From Marisa cornuarietis (Eukaryota > Mollusca > Gastropoda > Architaenioglossa > Ampullariidae): 64,000 nt of DNA. The stretch covers positions 1 to 64,000 of the forward strand of contig SMMW01000619.1 of the NCBI GenBank assembly GCA_004794655.1. The letters run 5' to 3'. The notes under the pieces were generated by a model, which was given only the letters and a program-made list of their open reading frames with translations, had not been told where the DNA came from and made no database searches. Both the position numbers and the translations under genes were made by a program. Shown here piece after piece: positions 11,101 to 26,100 of this stretch (position 1 is the first letter of the stretch; each line of letters begins with the position of its first letter).

Positions 11101-14100
11101 GAAGTTAGGGGGCCATTCTCTCAAAAATTGCCCGAGCTTGTCTGCTTTTCCACTCACCTCCCTGAACTTGGCTTTGAGTTCAGAGTTGCACTGCAGCAGG
11201 TCAATGAGCTCCATTTGAAGAATAGGATGGGCATCTTGCACATCAAAGGAGAAGGGGTCCGCAAAAATTTGAAATGTGCCTCTGTGTGTCTTGAAGTCTG
11301 CAAATCTGTGATCAAATTCCTCCTGTAGCTTCAAAATGACATCCACATACTCTTCACCACTGAACGGTGTGCCTGCATCCATGAGTGCTTTGCATGCTGG
11401 GAAATGGCAAAGGTTTGTCTGAGAAAGCTGGGCTTTCCATAACATAAGTTTTGTAGAGAATGCCCTCACGTTGTCATAGGCAGCACTGACAAGTCGCCCC
11501 TGGCCTTGTAACTTCTTGTTCAGTACATGAAGCTCATGTGTGATATCAACAAAAAATGCTAAGTCCATGAGCCATTTTGGATCACTTAGCACAGGAACAG
11601 CAACCTCATCTTTCTCCATGAAGGCTTTCACTTCCGCTCTCAACTCAAAAAATCTCTTCAATATGTTTCCCCTGCTGAGCCAACGTACCATGGTGAAGTA
11701 GAGCACCTCCCCATATTCTGACTCCATTTCCAAATTAGCTAAACATATGAACAAGACAACAACAAAAAAATAGTTTTTTTTATAAGGGAGGACATCTGGC
11801 TAAGTAAGAAAAATGGCACTATAAAATGCAGTGCAGTAGAGATAGAAAATAAGTACAAATATTTAGGTTTCACAATGACCACAAACTTGGTCTTTGATGT
11901 AGCACGAGAAGAATTTGCTTGCAGAGCCAAGAGCAAGGTGGTGGACATTATGAGAAGGATGTGGAGCCTAAGAAAATTTGAAATATTCAATATTTTTCAT
12001 TTGATGCTCAGATAAAACCATTACTGTATGTATCTGAAATATGAGGTTTCACACATTATCATACTATAGAATCTGTACATTATTTGCATGGAAACACTTC
12101 TTACATGTGGGATCAAAGACACTGAATGCCATGGCCTATGGAGAACTAAAACTGTTATCTGTGTCTTCTCTGTCTTTTGTACTTCATCCTCATTGGTGGC
12201 CATCTTTCTGCTTCTTAGTAATAAACATTGTTTAAAAGTTTTCACTTAGTTTTACTAGTTTTCTGTGCTATAAAAATTGCACACTAATGGCATTTTTAAC
12301 ATGAAAGTACTCTTTTACCTGTTTATTACAGGTGTATAACAGTGATGTGTGGCATGCTCCATTGTTTGTGTACAAATTGCCACCAGGTGTGGAGAGTTTC
12401 ATCTTGACAGATCGAGTGATCTTCTCTTTGTCACATCATAAAGGATGTCAGCTGATGGTGTTGTCCAATCAGAAAGCAGAAAGTGCAATAGAAACACAGC
12501 AGGTATGGGTTTAAAACTCAACACTCACTGTGTTGAAATAAAATTGAATTTTTTTTTTTTAATTTACTATCCATTTACTTTCTTTTCAATTAATCTGCTT
12601 GGTACCATTGAAATCAGAATTAACAAAATCATTTTTTCCTTGTTTTTTTTTTCTTTTTGTCTATTACCGATTCAAAAATCAGCTTAGAGTATATATTATC
12701 AGTTTCAAAAATGCTGCAAGTGTCTGCACTAATGAAATCTTTTAATCTGTGCTTTAAGTCACTTGAAGCAGAGCTATAAATTTTCATGATTGTTCCAGAC
12801 TACAGTTTTTAGCACAGTTTGCTTAGAAGAATCCCTAAAATTAGAAATTGTAGTCTTTTTTTCTATTTTGTCAGGACTTTAACCAGGAGGCTGTGCTTCA
12901 GACTTTGGGATTACCAGAAGGAGAGCATGTTCTCAGCTTGTGGCGCCGTACTTTTCCATTCTACTGGCATGACAAGCATGAACAACTTCTATCAGAGGCA
13001 CATACTATGGACAAAGAAGTCTCTTCTATTCCCATCACTTCACACACTGTGCTATATGGCTGCATTATAGTCACAGATAGTGCAGTGTATGAGTGTAGAC
13101 CCAGGTGAGTCACAGATAGTGAAGTGTGTGTAGACCCACATGAATTGTTAGGTACTGCAGTGCAGTGTATGAATATCTTCTTCTTCGTTCATCCATTGGG
13201 GGCCGGTGACAACAATGACTTCATGCAAAAAAAAAAAAAAAGGACGAGTTAATGGTGGTGGTGATGGGTGCAGAGGTGGCTGGTGAGCCCAATCCCGGCC
13301 CTGAAGAGTCTCCCACATGTGGGACAGATGTGCAAAAACGGGTTGGCAGGGATGAACATTTTAGTCTTTTGTGCTGTGCATCTCTCTTCTGCTGCAGCGA
13401 TGTGTCTGGCCTCAGCTGCATAGGTCCCTGGGTGAGGATGCTTTTCTCTCTTCAAGGCCCTCCTTTGGTCATAGAGGTCTAGGATGTAGTTCGTGACCCA
13501 TGGCTATTTCTTATTCCTATGTCGCCCTAGAACCTCCTGGGCTGTCGACAGTAGCACTTCTTTGATGTTCCCAGCGAGGGTATCTACATCACAGTCCACC
13601 AGGTTCAGCGCGCCAAATTTTCCGCCAACCGTGGCCTTGAAGACTTCTGCAACCTTTGGGTCTTGCAGCTTCTCCAAATCAAAGCGACTTCGGAGTGTTT
13701 GAGAGTCGCTTCGCTTTCAGCCTCAGCTTCAGGTTCGCTAGAACACGGTCATGGTTGCTGCCTATGTCAGCGCCTGGGTACGTCCTTGTCTTGGCCCTGT
13801 TGATGCTGGATGTGAAGCGTCTCGGCAGTAGGATATAGTCGATCTGATTATGGACCAATCCGTCTGGTGAGTGCCAAGTGGCCGTCCTTGATTTCTTGTG
13901 GGGATATAAGGTGTTCGCTAAGGTGAGTCTCTGGCTCTGCGCAAACTCTAGGATTCTGATGTCCCTGTCATTGGTTTCACTGAGGCCAAATTTTCCCCTT
14001 GTAGTACCGATCCTGCTTTACAGATGTCAAACGATGGTTATTTTTCGGGCCTTCATCATGGTACCTCACTTCAAAACCCCATAATTCAGAAACTACTGCA

Positions 14101-17100
14101 AATAGTTGCATGAATTTTGTTTGTTTGTTTTTCATTGCTTGCATTACTCTTTCAGAAAAGTTTAAAACAATTTGAATAGTCAAACTGACTTGCCGCTACC
14201 TAATTTGGGTTCATAGTTTTCTAATCTGAAACTAACAAGAGTGGGCCAGAGTTCAGGATAAGACATATCAAAATCTGGGACGTGCATTCAGTTGATTCAT
14301 ACTCTTTACTTTCAAGGCTTCATCCAGTTAGCCTGATTTCTCTGGACTTAAATTTTCTGTTTCTATTGCAATGTTAATTTCTTGTTTCACTCTATGTCTG
14401 TGTTTTGTTGGGCATTGTATTTCCCTGTGAAATTTACTTTGTTCTTCTCATTTTCAGAATGTCACCAGAGCGTCTGTTTCTTCAGTTAGCAATTGTTACA
14501 ATGGAAATTAGCAAGGCAGAACAACTGGCAATCAGTGTTGGACTTGATCTGACATTGCTAGCAGAATGTGCTGGTGATCATCTCTTGAAGCTGGGACATA
14601 TCTCACAGGCAATCAGCTCCTATGCTCTCTCAAAGGTACAGATTATTTACTTATTTCATTTATTTTTGTTTTTATTGTTGTCTTTGTTTTTTTAAAATAT
14701 ACTTTGTACCCCATCATTGGGTCATGCAGATGTTCACTGGAATCAGAAAGTTCAGTTTTAAAAATTTAACTATTTTATACTTGTATTTTGATGCTTTCAT
14801 TTTATTACATTAATTAAAAAGTTCACCCTGATTAAAATTATCTGAGCTGTGCCTGTGCACAAACCAAGATAGTCAGCTTGCTTGACTTTGGGCCTGCATG
14901 TGCAGTACAAGCATGTAGTATCTCTTAGTGCTGTCATGCTGTAGTCATAAACAGTTATCATCATCATCATCAGTCCTTTTTGTGCCGTCTGGCACGTGAG
15001 GCGACAGCAAGGGACTTCCATCTGGTTTTGTCTCTGCTGCTGTTCTGGGGACTGTCTCAAGTGATAGGCGACCCGTGGGGGTGAACCCCCAGCCTCTCTC
15101 TGGCTGAGTGACTAAGCTGGCCCACCCCTTTCTCTTATCCTTTTCTTGTTTCTCCCTCACTGGCTCTTTTACCTATACTCTTTTTCTAATCAACCATGTC
15201 CCTGTGACACTACTGTTTGTCTTTTCTATCTTCTGTCTACACCGGTCTTTCCCTGCCTTCTTTTTCCATCATACCTTTCTTTTTATGAAAGTCATTTCTC
15301 TGTGTGGCCTCCTTTAGGCCCCCTGCGTTTGCTGTGCGGGGCGACTCGTGTCAAAGGAGGATGGGATCCTGGAGGTTGAGGTCCCTGATGGGTTGCAGCC
15401 CATCATACCAACACACCTCTTTGGCCCGGACTTCTCCTAGATGGGAGGTTGGTGTAGCTTACACCAATCAATCGGCTGGTCGTGTATTGCCCTAGCTTTG
15501 CTAGAAGGCTGCGGCTTGGGTCAATCTGGTCTTCCTTTCTGAAGGCCAGAGTATATTCCTTCTGTATCCCTGGTGCGACCCTGCTGGAAATGCCCTAAGT
15601 AGTACCGCTTGGTCCTGCCAACTGCAACACGCTTCCTCTGCCCGACTTGCAGATGTCTGCTCCATTTTCTCTGCGGAACTTCGTCTTTCTAGCCTTGCAG
15701 CATGTTCACTGCTCTTCGGAGCAAAACCTTGATCGTCTCAGACTCGTTATCTGCTCACCAAGCCCTTCTCTCTCGATGTTTTGACCACCCCATTGCGGTC
15801 CAGATTCATACTATATATGCAGCTCTACTCCGATGGAAAAAAACATTATTTTCATCTGTGCTCCCGCCATTCTGGTATCCCAGGCAATGTTTGAGCGGAC
15901 CAGTCCGCCAAGGCTGCCTGTCAGTCTCCTGGTAAATTACCTTCATTGCTTTCATCAAACTGTAAATCTATCCTCTTGGCCTATGTTCCTTCCCTGTGGC
16001 AACGCCACTGGGACACTCTGGGCCAAAACAAGTTACATGCCACCCTTCCCTCTCTATCAGACCGCCTGCCTTCATGACATCCTGTGCGGCCGGAGAAGGT
16101 AATTCTTACCAGATTAAGATTAGGACACACCTATGCCATGCAGTCGCACCTTTTACGAGGTGAACCACCGCCAGTTTGTCCTTGGTGTCAAGGAATTTTT
16201 AATGTTATTCATGTTTTAATTACTTGTCCTGGACTCCAGAGTATTTGCCAGCAGGTTTTTAACTGCAGGCTCCTTGTTTTATTTGTTTAGGTCTGTCCCA
16301 TCGGCAGCTATTTTTACTTTTTTAAGGAGGATAGGGCTTTACTATGATTTAAATTTTTTATACCTTGATAGCTTTTGGTTATTTGGTTTGCTGGTGGCCT
16401 TTTGGGGCAGTTGCACAACACGTTTCTAAACCTTAAAACTGTTCTAAAGAAGCAAAATCTCTTCTTAGCCATTTTGATGCATTGCAGAAGAACATACAAA
16501 AAATTGTACTGACAGGACGGAAAGTCAGATTTCAACAACCTTACATAAAGCAGTTTTAGTTTTAAAAATTCTGAAATTGTGGGGGCACTTTAAACTGATT
16601 ATCTAAATAGAGTTAAGGCCTAAAAGCGTTTAAAATTAGAAATGTGTTGTGCAACTTTGTTGTGAAAATGCCAGGGCCACAAAATTCCTTTTTACATGTT
16701 ACCCACTTTCTTATGTTATTTTTGCTTCTTGTTTGGCTTTTATTGTTAAAGATGTTATGGTTATATCACTTGGGGGTTTTTGTCCCTAAACATTTTAATG
16801 TAAGATTACTTTTTTCGCCGTGATATAGCCTTGGTTGCTGGCACAGCATTAAACACATCCAACCAACCAACCCTATCACCCCCAAAGGATTTTTTTTGGG
16901 GGGATGGGGCGATTGTTGTCATTATTCTTTGGTTTGGAGGTTCGTATTAAATGTATATGCAGATGTTTGGTTAATATGAAACAATTTTTACTCTTTGGGT
17001 ATTCATTTAGCTTAAGAGCCTGGTTGATTTAACTTTCCATGTTTGGACGACGTGGTCTTACATGAGACCGTATGGCCATGGCGGAGTCGATTCAACTCAG

Positions 17101-20100
17101 GCAGATGGTAAAAAATTATAGCCCTGGTGATCTGGTTTTCGGTTGAAATGACTGCCCCTCTCTCAACGCCTCCTCCACCCTCATCATTGTTGTCTCTTTA
17201 GCAACTCTTATCAGTCGATAATGCTTCATAAACGATCTTTTACAGAAGTCATGAGTCTGTAAAAATAAAACTGCGCTTTATTGCAGCTTTTTGTATAAAT
17301 CATGCTAACAAAATGTGCAAAGAGAAAGTCTTTGTGTGTCCTTGTACATATGTATTGATCAATTGCTCTTACCTGGAGAGTTCTCCCATAAATCCTCAGT
17401 ACAGCCTAACAATGGCAGAATAAGCATGACTGAGTGAAAGTGAAAATGACAAAAACACTATGATATGGTTTTTAAGAGCATTATTTTAACATTTAAATAA
17501 ATGAACTTGAGTTTATAGGTATTTGAAGTCATTGTTCATAGAATGAAAGCAGACTGGTTAATCTTCCTATAATGACCTCTCTAAGGTATGATTTGATTTT
17601 GGTGGATTTTAGGAAGGGTTTACTGTATAATTATCCTGCATTGCTAATTTTGTGTCCTGACAGTGCCAGCATGCCAAGCGAATAGCCAGCCTTGCCCAGC
17701 AAGGTTGTTTGCAGGAAATGCTACTTCTGCTGAAACGGGTTCTTCAGAACGCTGGATCCGATTCCATGGCATCAGAAGTGATGGGGCGAGAGAGGAAGTT
17801 ACTTTCTGATATTCTTCTGCTTTGTTATATTTATATATCAGCACATGCCAAAAGTAACACCACACAGGTCACGACGAGCTTCAGGTAACTATGCTTAGTT
17901 TTAAAGAACACAAAAATAACTTTTTCTTATGTTGTAGCCAGATTGATCAGTTTTTCTCCAAGCCACATGCAGATCAGGGTCATGGCACCATAAATTCTGT
18001 AGTCAGACTGATCCACTTTTTGACTACATGGCTTACTAAACACAGTGACCAAACCATTGGTTAGTCACAGCTCCTGAAAGCCCCTAGCACCAATCAGCCC
18101 ATGCCTCTTTGATGTTCCAGGTAAAAGGATGAAAGTTCCCAAGGAGAATTTCCCACTAATTCTAGCTCTTGTCAGGTGTGCTATCTAGTCTAATATACCT
18201 CCTGTTGTGTTCGGTTTTCCTTTCCATATATGCTCCACACTCACACATTGCCAACCTTGAAATGCACAAAAAAAACCTGCTTTTTCAGAAAAGTGTGTTT
18301 TCTTTGATGCGTCATTCAGCTTTGGATCAGTCAACTTGTCTGTCACATATCGTGTGTTCATCACAACTTCTTACCTTCTCTAATTAAACACGCACAAGAT
18401 GACAGAAGTCTCATCTGCTCAAGGAGTATATAGTTATTTCTTTTGTATGAGGACAAAAACGTACAATGTACTTAGTCATATACACAAAGAGGTAAGTAAA
18501 TTTAAAATGGATTTATTTACATTATTTACACATGCACACCATTTCAGACCTACTCTACACGCACCTAACTCCTACACTGCTAAGACCTATCACCTACTTC
18601 TTTTAATGCCTAATTCTATTTACATTTCTAAGGATTTCGAGGTACATGAGCCACATGTTAGTGGACTAAACACCTACACAATGCAGTGGTACTTTCTCTC
18701 GCACTCAAAATAGGGTAAGCTAAAATGTTGGTATTTCGAGATACATGAGCCACTTGTCAGCAAACCAAAACACCTACATGGTGCAGGGCTTCTTTCTCCT
18801 GCACTCGAAATAAGGGAAACCAAATAGGGATTTTGAGGTACATGAGCCACTTGGCAGTGGACCAGAACACCTACAATGTGCAGTGGTGCTTCTCCTACAC
18901 TGGGAACCTAATGGGATAGAGTATTTCGGGATACATGAGCCACTTAACAGCAGACCAGAACACCTAAGCATTGCAAAGGTACTTCTCCCATACTTAAAAT
19001 AATCAGAAAGGGAAGGAATGACCCCCTCACACTGCAGGAAACAGGATGCAGGCACTGCATTTTACCCACTATTTAAACACAAAAACATGGATGCTAGGTC
19101 ACCTGCTCCAGGTGACCTCATGGCAAGCCAGGTCTAGGGAAGGGAGTACATGGTGGAGGGAACAAACCACTGTCAGCAATGCACCATGCCCTAAACAAGC
19201 GCTCACACTACAATAAAAGTAATGTCTTCTATTTCACAATGCTCCTGCTCTTCATTGAAAATCATTATGTAAAAAATACAGGACATTGCCAAACTGAAGT
19301 TGCCCTAAGGAAAACACACTGTTGTTATTTGTGAATTACAGAAATTATTTAGTTTAATTGTGTATTTACTGATCATGATATTCAACAGGACAAATAGTCA
19401 AGCAAGTTAAAGTATTTATTAACAAGATAAATGTGGGATCACTATATGGATAGTCTTAATGTGGAGGTTTTAACATGCTGTGCATTTATACAATGCCTTT
19501 CCACACCACCAAAGCCAGGCTCAGAATGATGCCAAGAAAGGAAAATATAGATACAACTGAAATGCAAAGAGGAGTTGAACCTCTTGTCAATTAGGCAAAG
19601 TATCTCCCTCTAATGACATGGGATCAAAACATTGTTGCTGTCACTGTTGCAATCCTGGTTAGGACTATATTGCCATGGGGCTGCTATCTGAGAACAGGTA
19701 ACCCTAGCTCCAAGCTCCTTGAAGCAGTTGACATCTACCAGCTGTTGTCCATGTACATGGATCTCTGCTTTACTGTTACCAGGGATGTCAAAAATGGCCA
19801 ACATCACTTGGTGTTGATCATGCATTTGCTCTTATCAGTCTCCATGTCACGCTGTTCTTCTCAATCTGTTATTACCTGCCATGATGTCAGCATTGTAGGC
19901 AAATTTTCTTGTATATTGATCTACCACATCTGAAGAGGGATTTCTTACATGATGCTCTTCAAAATGTTGAACAGCTATTATTGTCTGGCAATAAAAATGA
20001 ATAAATGTTCTCAGCCCTGACTTTCACAATTTGTACTTGGGGAGCCTCTCACTCGTTACAGTGAAGAAGTGGTTGTCATAAGATGCTCTCACCCTCAGGG

Positions 20101-23100
20101 TGTATGCCAATCACTTGTCATCTGTCCACCTTTTCGTGTTTCTGTTTCCTTCCCACCCATTTTTATAGCATATTTATAAGCCTAGCACCGAAACCAACCT
20201 ATGGGTTGTTTGAACTTCTAAGGAGCAAACCTTAGGTAATCAGCTCCCACATCATCTTTATCTGTACAACATAGGAAAAAGGTTGCAATAACAGAGCCCA
20301 TCTCATAAGCCTACAGTTTGTGGTCTTAACTTATTGTGGATATTTTCATGACTCATAGTGTATAGAATAAACTCTTGTCCATATAAACAGACCTCAAATT
20401 TGTTCATTGCTCACACAATTGGGATACAAACTCCTTTGGCCACAACGCACCACTGCCTTTCTATCTTCAGGGCATAGTCAACAGTCCTCCCACCTGTCTG
20501 CTCAAACCCTTATAGAACCTTTACCGATATACAGCAAGTGCTAGAGCCTTCACAACTTCTCTTTCTTTGAACTTGGTGCTCTTTCGACTAAAAGCCTGTG
20601 TGACTAACTCTGATCTGCATTTTTAGTAGCATGTAGAAGTGCATAGTTCATATGCTTGTATACAGCACATTCTGACTGCTTTTTAATTTTGTATGTTGCT
20701 TTTGTTCAAAGCACAAAAATGTCTCAAACTTGAGGCAGCTTCTTGCACTACTTTATTATTGTTACCATCAGAATCGCCAACAGCATCACTCTTATCATTG
20801 TCATGATTATTATAGGGACTTCCTGTTCAGCAGTTTTTCTTTTTATGAGAGTACTGCATTGGATCTGCTAGCAGAGTATGGCTTGGTCTCTCTTGTTTTG
20901 GACTTTGCTATGGTAAGTATCTAAACATTCTTATTTTGCCTGTCTGTATTAATAAAGATAAATGCTGTGGTGTTCAAGATTTCTAATCTGAGTCCTGTTA
21001 AGTCTGACTCTTTTTAGCCTTTGTGTCTTTTTTTTTTTCATCTGTGTCTGTTATCTATACTTTATCAGAGTGATAAACACCACCTTCGTGGCTATTAAAC
21101 CACTCCTTGACTACCTGGTATCAAACTACCTCCATGACCCGCTCCTGCACAGCTGTATATTTGATAGGACACCCCAATATCTAAGAAATATGCATTCATA
21201 ATACAATGCCTGTGAAAATTATTTAGATTTTATTGCAAGATTTCTTTGCTCTACCAGTTCTCAGTGTCAAGATCAAGTCCTTACATATTGCTCTTGCAGA
21301 TGTTTTGTACCACAGCTTAGGATTTATTGCAGACAACCAGTGGTTTTACTTCCAGATGCCAGGTCACCAGAGAGAATGTCTTTTGGGATGCAGTCATTCT
21401 CCAAAGGGTGGACATGTCCTAGCCATTGTAGATTGCATTGTCTAACTGAGGAACCATGCTGGGAAGGGCAGCATGAAAAAGGGCCTCAGCATTGGATACT
21501 CAGTTCTGCCAGGATATGCCTAGAGATTTACAAATGTTTTGACATGCAAGATGTTGAGTCTTCTCTCTTGTATGGTATTTGTAATCCATGACTCACTTCC
21601 ATACAGCAGTGTGCTGATGATGCAGGCATTGTACACTGCCATCTTTATCGATTACCAGCTTGGGCTTGTGATGATAAGATGGTAGAGTGTTGTAGGATTA
21701 GTTTCTAGTCTAGGGAGAGATTCACAGTGATGGTTTTTCCATGGTAAGTGAACTAAGGAACAAGTTGTAGTTCACGGTTATCAATGCTGATGACTGACAA
21801 TACATCTGAGTTCTCTCCCACAACTTTGGTCTTAAGACAACCTCACCACTTAGACTTACAACATTTATGCGTTCTTTCTTTTGACGCCCCCGTGGGCCCG
21901 GCTTCACCTCTAACAGCAACACAGGCATTCAATGGACCTTTGCCATGCAACTTGAAGATCTCGACTTTGCAGATGACATCAGCCTGCTGTCCCACAAGCA
22001 ACAACATGCACAGACAAAGCTCACTCGGCTCTCAGAAGAAGCAGCGACAACTGGCCTGACAATCAACATCAAGAAGACAGAGGTAATGCGGATCAACAAC
22101 AAGCAAGAAGCCCCACTTCAACTACACGGGGAATGTATCACAGAGACTGACCGCTTCACCTACCTAGGCAGCATAGTCACCAAAGATGGAGGTGCTGATG
22201 AAGATGTAAGAAGCAGAATAAATAAAGCCAGGCAAGCATTCCACATCCTGCGACCCATCTGGAATTCCAAGGCACTATCTCAACATACCAAGATCCGCAT
22301 CTTTCATACGAACGTAAAATCTGTCCTTCTATATGGGTCTGAGACATGGCGTGTAACAAACAACATCACCAGGAAGATTCAAACATTCATAAACAGATGT
22401 CTGCGGCACATTTTCAACATCAGATGGCCCGAGAGAATCTCCAATGCATACCTGTGGGAGAGAGCCAACCAGAAACCTGCCAGCCAAGACATCAAGAAGC
22501 GAAAGTGGGGCTGGATCGGCCACACCCTGCGAAAGCCGGCCGAAAATCTAACACGACAAGCTCTGGACTGGAACCCACAGGGGAGACGCAGGGTTGGGAG
22601 ACCCAGACAGACGTGGAGAAGATCGGTCCATGGCGAGGCGGAGGCAGCTGGAATGACATGGACCCAACTGGGGAGGGAGGCCCAGAACCGGGTTCGCTGG
22701 CGTGGTGTAGCTGCAGCCCTATGCTCCACTGGGGGCGAAAAGGAATAAGAAGAAGAAGAAGAAGGGCCCGGCTTCTCATGCCGGGGGTGAACACCCAGCC
22801 TCTCTTTGGTTGGGTGACCAAGCTGGCCCACCCCTTTCCCTTAGGCTTTTCTCTTTTAACCCTCACTGGCCCTTTCACCTTTATTCTTTTTCTAAACAAA
22901 CATCTCTCTATCACACTACAGTTTTGTCTTTTCTATCTTCTGCCTACACTGGCCTTTTCCTGTCTTCTTCTCCAATCATGCCTTTCTTTGAATGCAACTC
23001 TTTTCTCCGTGGCCTCCTTTAGGCCCCCTGCGTTTGCCGTGCAGGGCAACCCGTGTCGGGGGAGGATGGGATCCTGGAGGTTGAGGTCCCTGATGGGCTG

Positions 23101-26100
23101 CGGCCCACTATACCAACACACCTCTTTGGCCCGGACTTCTCCTAGACGGGAGGTTGGTGTGGCCCACACCAATCAAGCGGCTGGTCGTGCATTGCCCTAG
23201 CTTTGCTAGAAGGCTGCGGCCGGGGTCAATCTGGTCTACACACTCTGTAGGCCAGAGTATATTCCTTCTGTATCCCTGGTGCGACCCTGCTGGAAATGCC
23301 CTTAGTGGTACCGCTCGGTCGCATCCCTTTGTTGGACTCCGTGGTGGGTGGGGAGCAGAAGGAATGAAACAAATGAAACTTATTATGGCAAAAAAAAAAA
23401 TCAAATCTGGGGAAAAGAATTAGGGAGGATGTTTTTTCATCTGATAGTGAGGATGAAGTACGTGAGAGTGTGGATGCTCGTAAGGCTTTAGAGGGGGCTT
23501 GGCCCCGTTTTCTTGTTGTGGAGGGCGCAGAGTCGGCTCGGCCACTCTCGTCCCTCTCCCCTTTTGCTATAGACAAGGGATTTAAAAATATTTCAAATAC
23601 TGGTTTTGCTTCTATAAAGAAACTTCGCACTGGACAATTTCTGGTCCAGTGCAAAACTCAAAAGGCGTCAGAGGCTCTTCGCCGATGGGACTCGAAGCAG
23701 TTTGTTGACCGCCCCATCAAGGTGACTATCCATAGATCCCTCAACTCCTCCAGGGGTGTCATCAGGTGTCCCGACCTTGCTGGGATGTCGGAACTTGACA
23801 TCAAGTCAGAACTGGCATCCCAGGGGGTTACAGCAGTCCAGAGGGACCACCTCAAGAGGGATGGGAACTCTGTGCCTACCAATACACTTTTTCTGACTTT
23901 CAGCCTTCCCAAATTACCCGAATCTATCCTGGTCGGGTATCTACTGGTCAAGGTCTCTCTATTCATTCCTTCTCCTTTGCGCTGTTTCAACTCTCAGCGT
24001 TATGGCCATGGGGCAAGCTCTTGCAAGTCCCAAGCCCGCTGCTTTCGCTGCGGTGAGGTTGGCCACGCTGCAGCTGACTGTTCCAAAAGCGCACACTGTG
24101 CTAACTGTGACGGTGCGCACACTGTCTCTTCAAAAGACTGCCCGAAGTGGAAGGAGGAAGCAACCATCCAGCGTGTACGCGCGGAATCTGGCATTTCATA
24201 TGCCGAAGCACGCCGTCGCGTGGTGGCTGACCTTCCTACATCAGGTTCCACTTCTTTTTCAGCAGTTGTTGCAAAGCGACTGTTAGTTTCTGTGTCTATC
24301 CAGACGGACATGACATGGGTCTCTTCTGAGGGCCCAGTCCCAGTCCGTCAAAATATGCCTCCTCCTCCTCCTCCTCCTCCTGCAAACAGTGGTGCCACCC
24401 AGTCAACACAAGCATCTCAAACAACTCAAACATCACAGCCCAAACAAGCTTCACCAGCCAGGAACACTACACGTCAACAAAAACGAAACACAAAATCACC
24501 AAAGAACAAGAACACCACACCGCAAACAGACAAGAATACAAAATCAAAAGCAAAATCACCAGAAAAACCCATCACTCAGCACAAAACATCTGGGCCCACC
24601 ACAGCTGAAATTTCAGTCCCTGTTTCCAATCGTTTTGCCTCTCTTGGCGAGCAGGGAATGGACGTGGATGAACGACGCTTAGCGTCGTCTTCTCCATCCC
24701 GCCATCCCCTGCCTTCTTCACCTTTCCCCTCTTCTACCTCCGCTACTGTGAGGCGTTCAGCCTCTTTCCCTCACAGATAGCATGTCTACAATCCTTCAGT
24801 GGAACTGTCGAGGGATCCGAGCAAACTTTGAAGAACTTCGATGCCTAGCATCTAGCTTCTCTCTTGATGTTATAGCTCTTCAGGAGACTCTTCTCCTACC
24901 TTCTACCACCTTTTCTTTTAAAGGCTTTCACGTTTTGCGTCAGGACTCACAGACTGATGTCCCTTCAGGTGGGACTGCTCTTCTTCTCCGTTCCCACCTC
25001 TTGTTTAGCCAGATACCACTTTCCACTCCTCTTCAAGCAGTTGCTGCCCGGGTTACCTTGGGCAAAACTATCACTATCTGCAGTATCTATATTCCTCCCT
25101 CTGCTCGGGTCTCCCGACAAGACCTTGAGGGTCTTCTGACCCAACTTCCTTCTCCCGTCCTTCTTTTGGGGGACTTTAATGGGCACCACCCCCTTTGGGG
25201 TGGAACTTCAAGTGACCCTAGGGGAGAGTTGTTGGGATCACTTTTTATGGAAAGTGATCTCTGCCTTTTGAACGATGGCTCCAACACCTTTTGCCATCCA
25301 TACTGTAGCACAGTGTCAGCAGTAGATCTATCAGTGGTCAGCCCAGCACTGTTACTAGATTTTAACTGGGCTGTACACGACGACTTGTGCGGCAGCGATC
25401 ACTTTCCTATAATTTTAAAATTTTTAAGTACTCTGGAGCGGGACAAAAATTTTTCTAATGGCGGTTGGAACCGGACTAAGGCAGACTGGCCTGCTTTTCA
25501 AGCCCTCTGCTCCACCCGCCTTTCTTCTACTTCAGATATCAACCTAGAAAAGTACAATAATGATAAAGAGCACCCTGTTAGAATTTTTACAACTATATTA
25601 ACCGAGGTTGCTTCGACAACAATTCCGAAAAAAGGGACACGGAATCAACATCTACGTGTCCCTTGGTTTACAGAGGAGTGTCGTATGGCTCAACACGACC
25701 GAAAGAAGGCTCAGCGCCTTGCCTTTCGCCATCCCACTCCAGAAAATGTACTAAATTTTAAACGCAGCCGAGCACGAGCTCGATACATTTTTAAACAGAG
25801 TAGAAAGCTTGCGTGGCAGAGGTTTGTGTCATCTTTATCTTCCCGCACCACCTCCCAAGCGGTGTGGGCGGCCATAAGAAAGATTAAGGGAAAGTTTCAG
25901 GCGGGCTCAGTAGGCCACCTGCAGGTTGGAGACTCCATCCTCACAGAGGCACAGGATGTTGCAAACTCATTGGCATCCACCATTGCACAAAACTCTTCCT
26001 CTTCCCACTACTCTCCAGAATTTCAGCACCTGAAGTTTGTTCAGGAATCTTCTAGCTGTGACTTCTCTTCTAACAACTCTGAACAGTACAACCTACGTTT

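Noticed and set aside
22379..22914. Long minus-strand frames opposite LINE family B
   Set aside because: Antisense shadows of the LINE coding strand with no family motif of their own.
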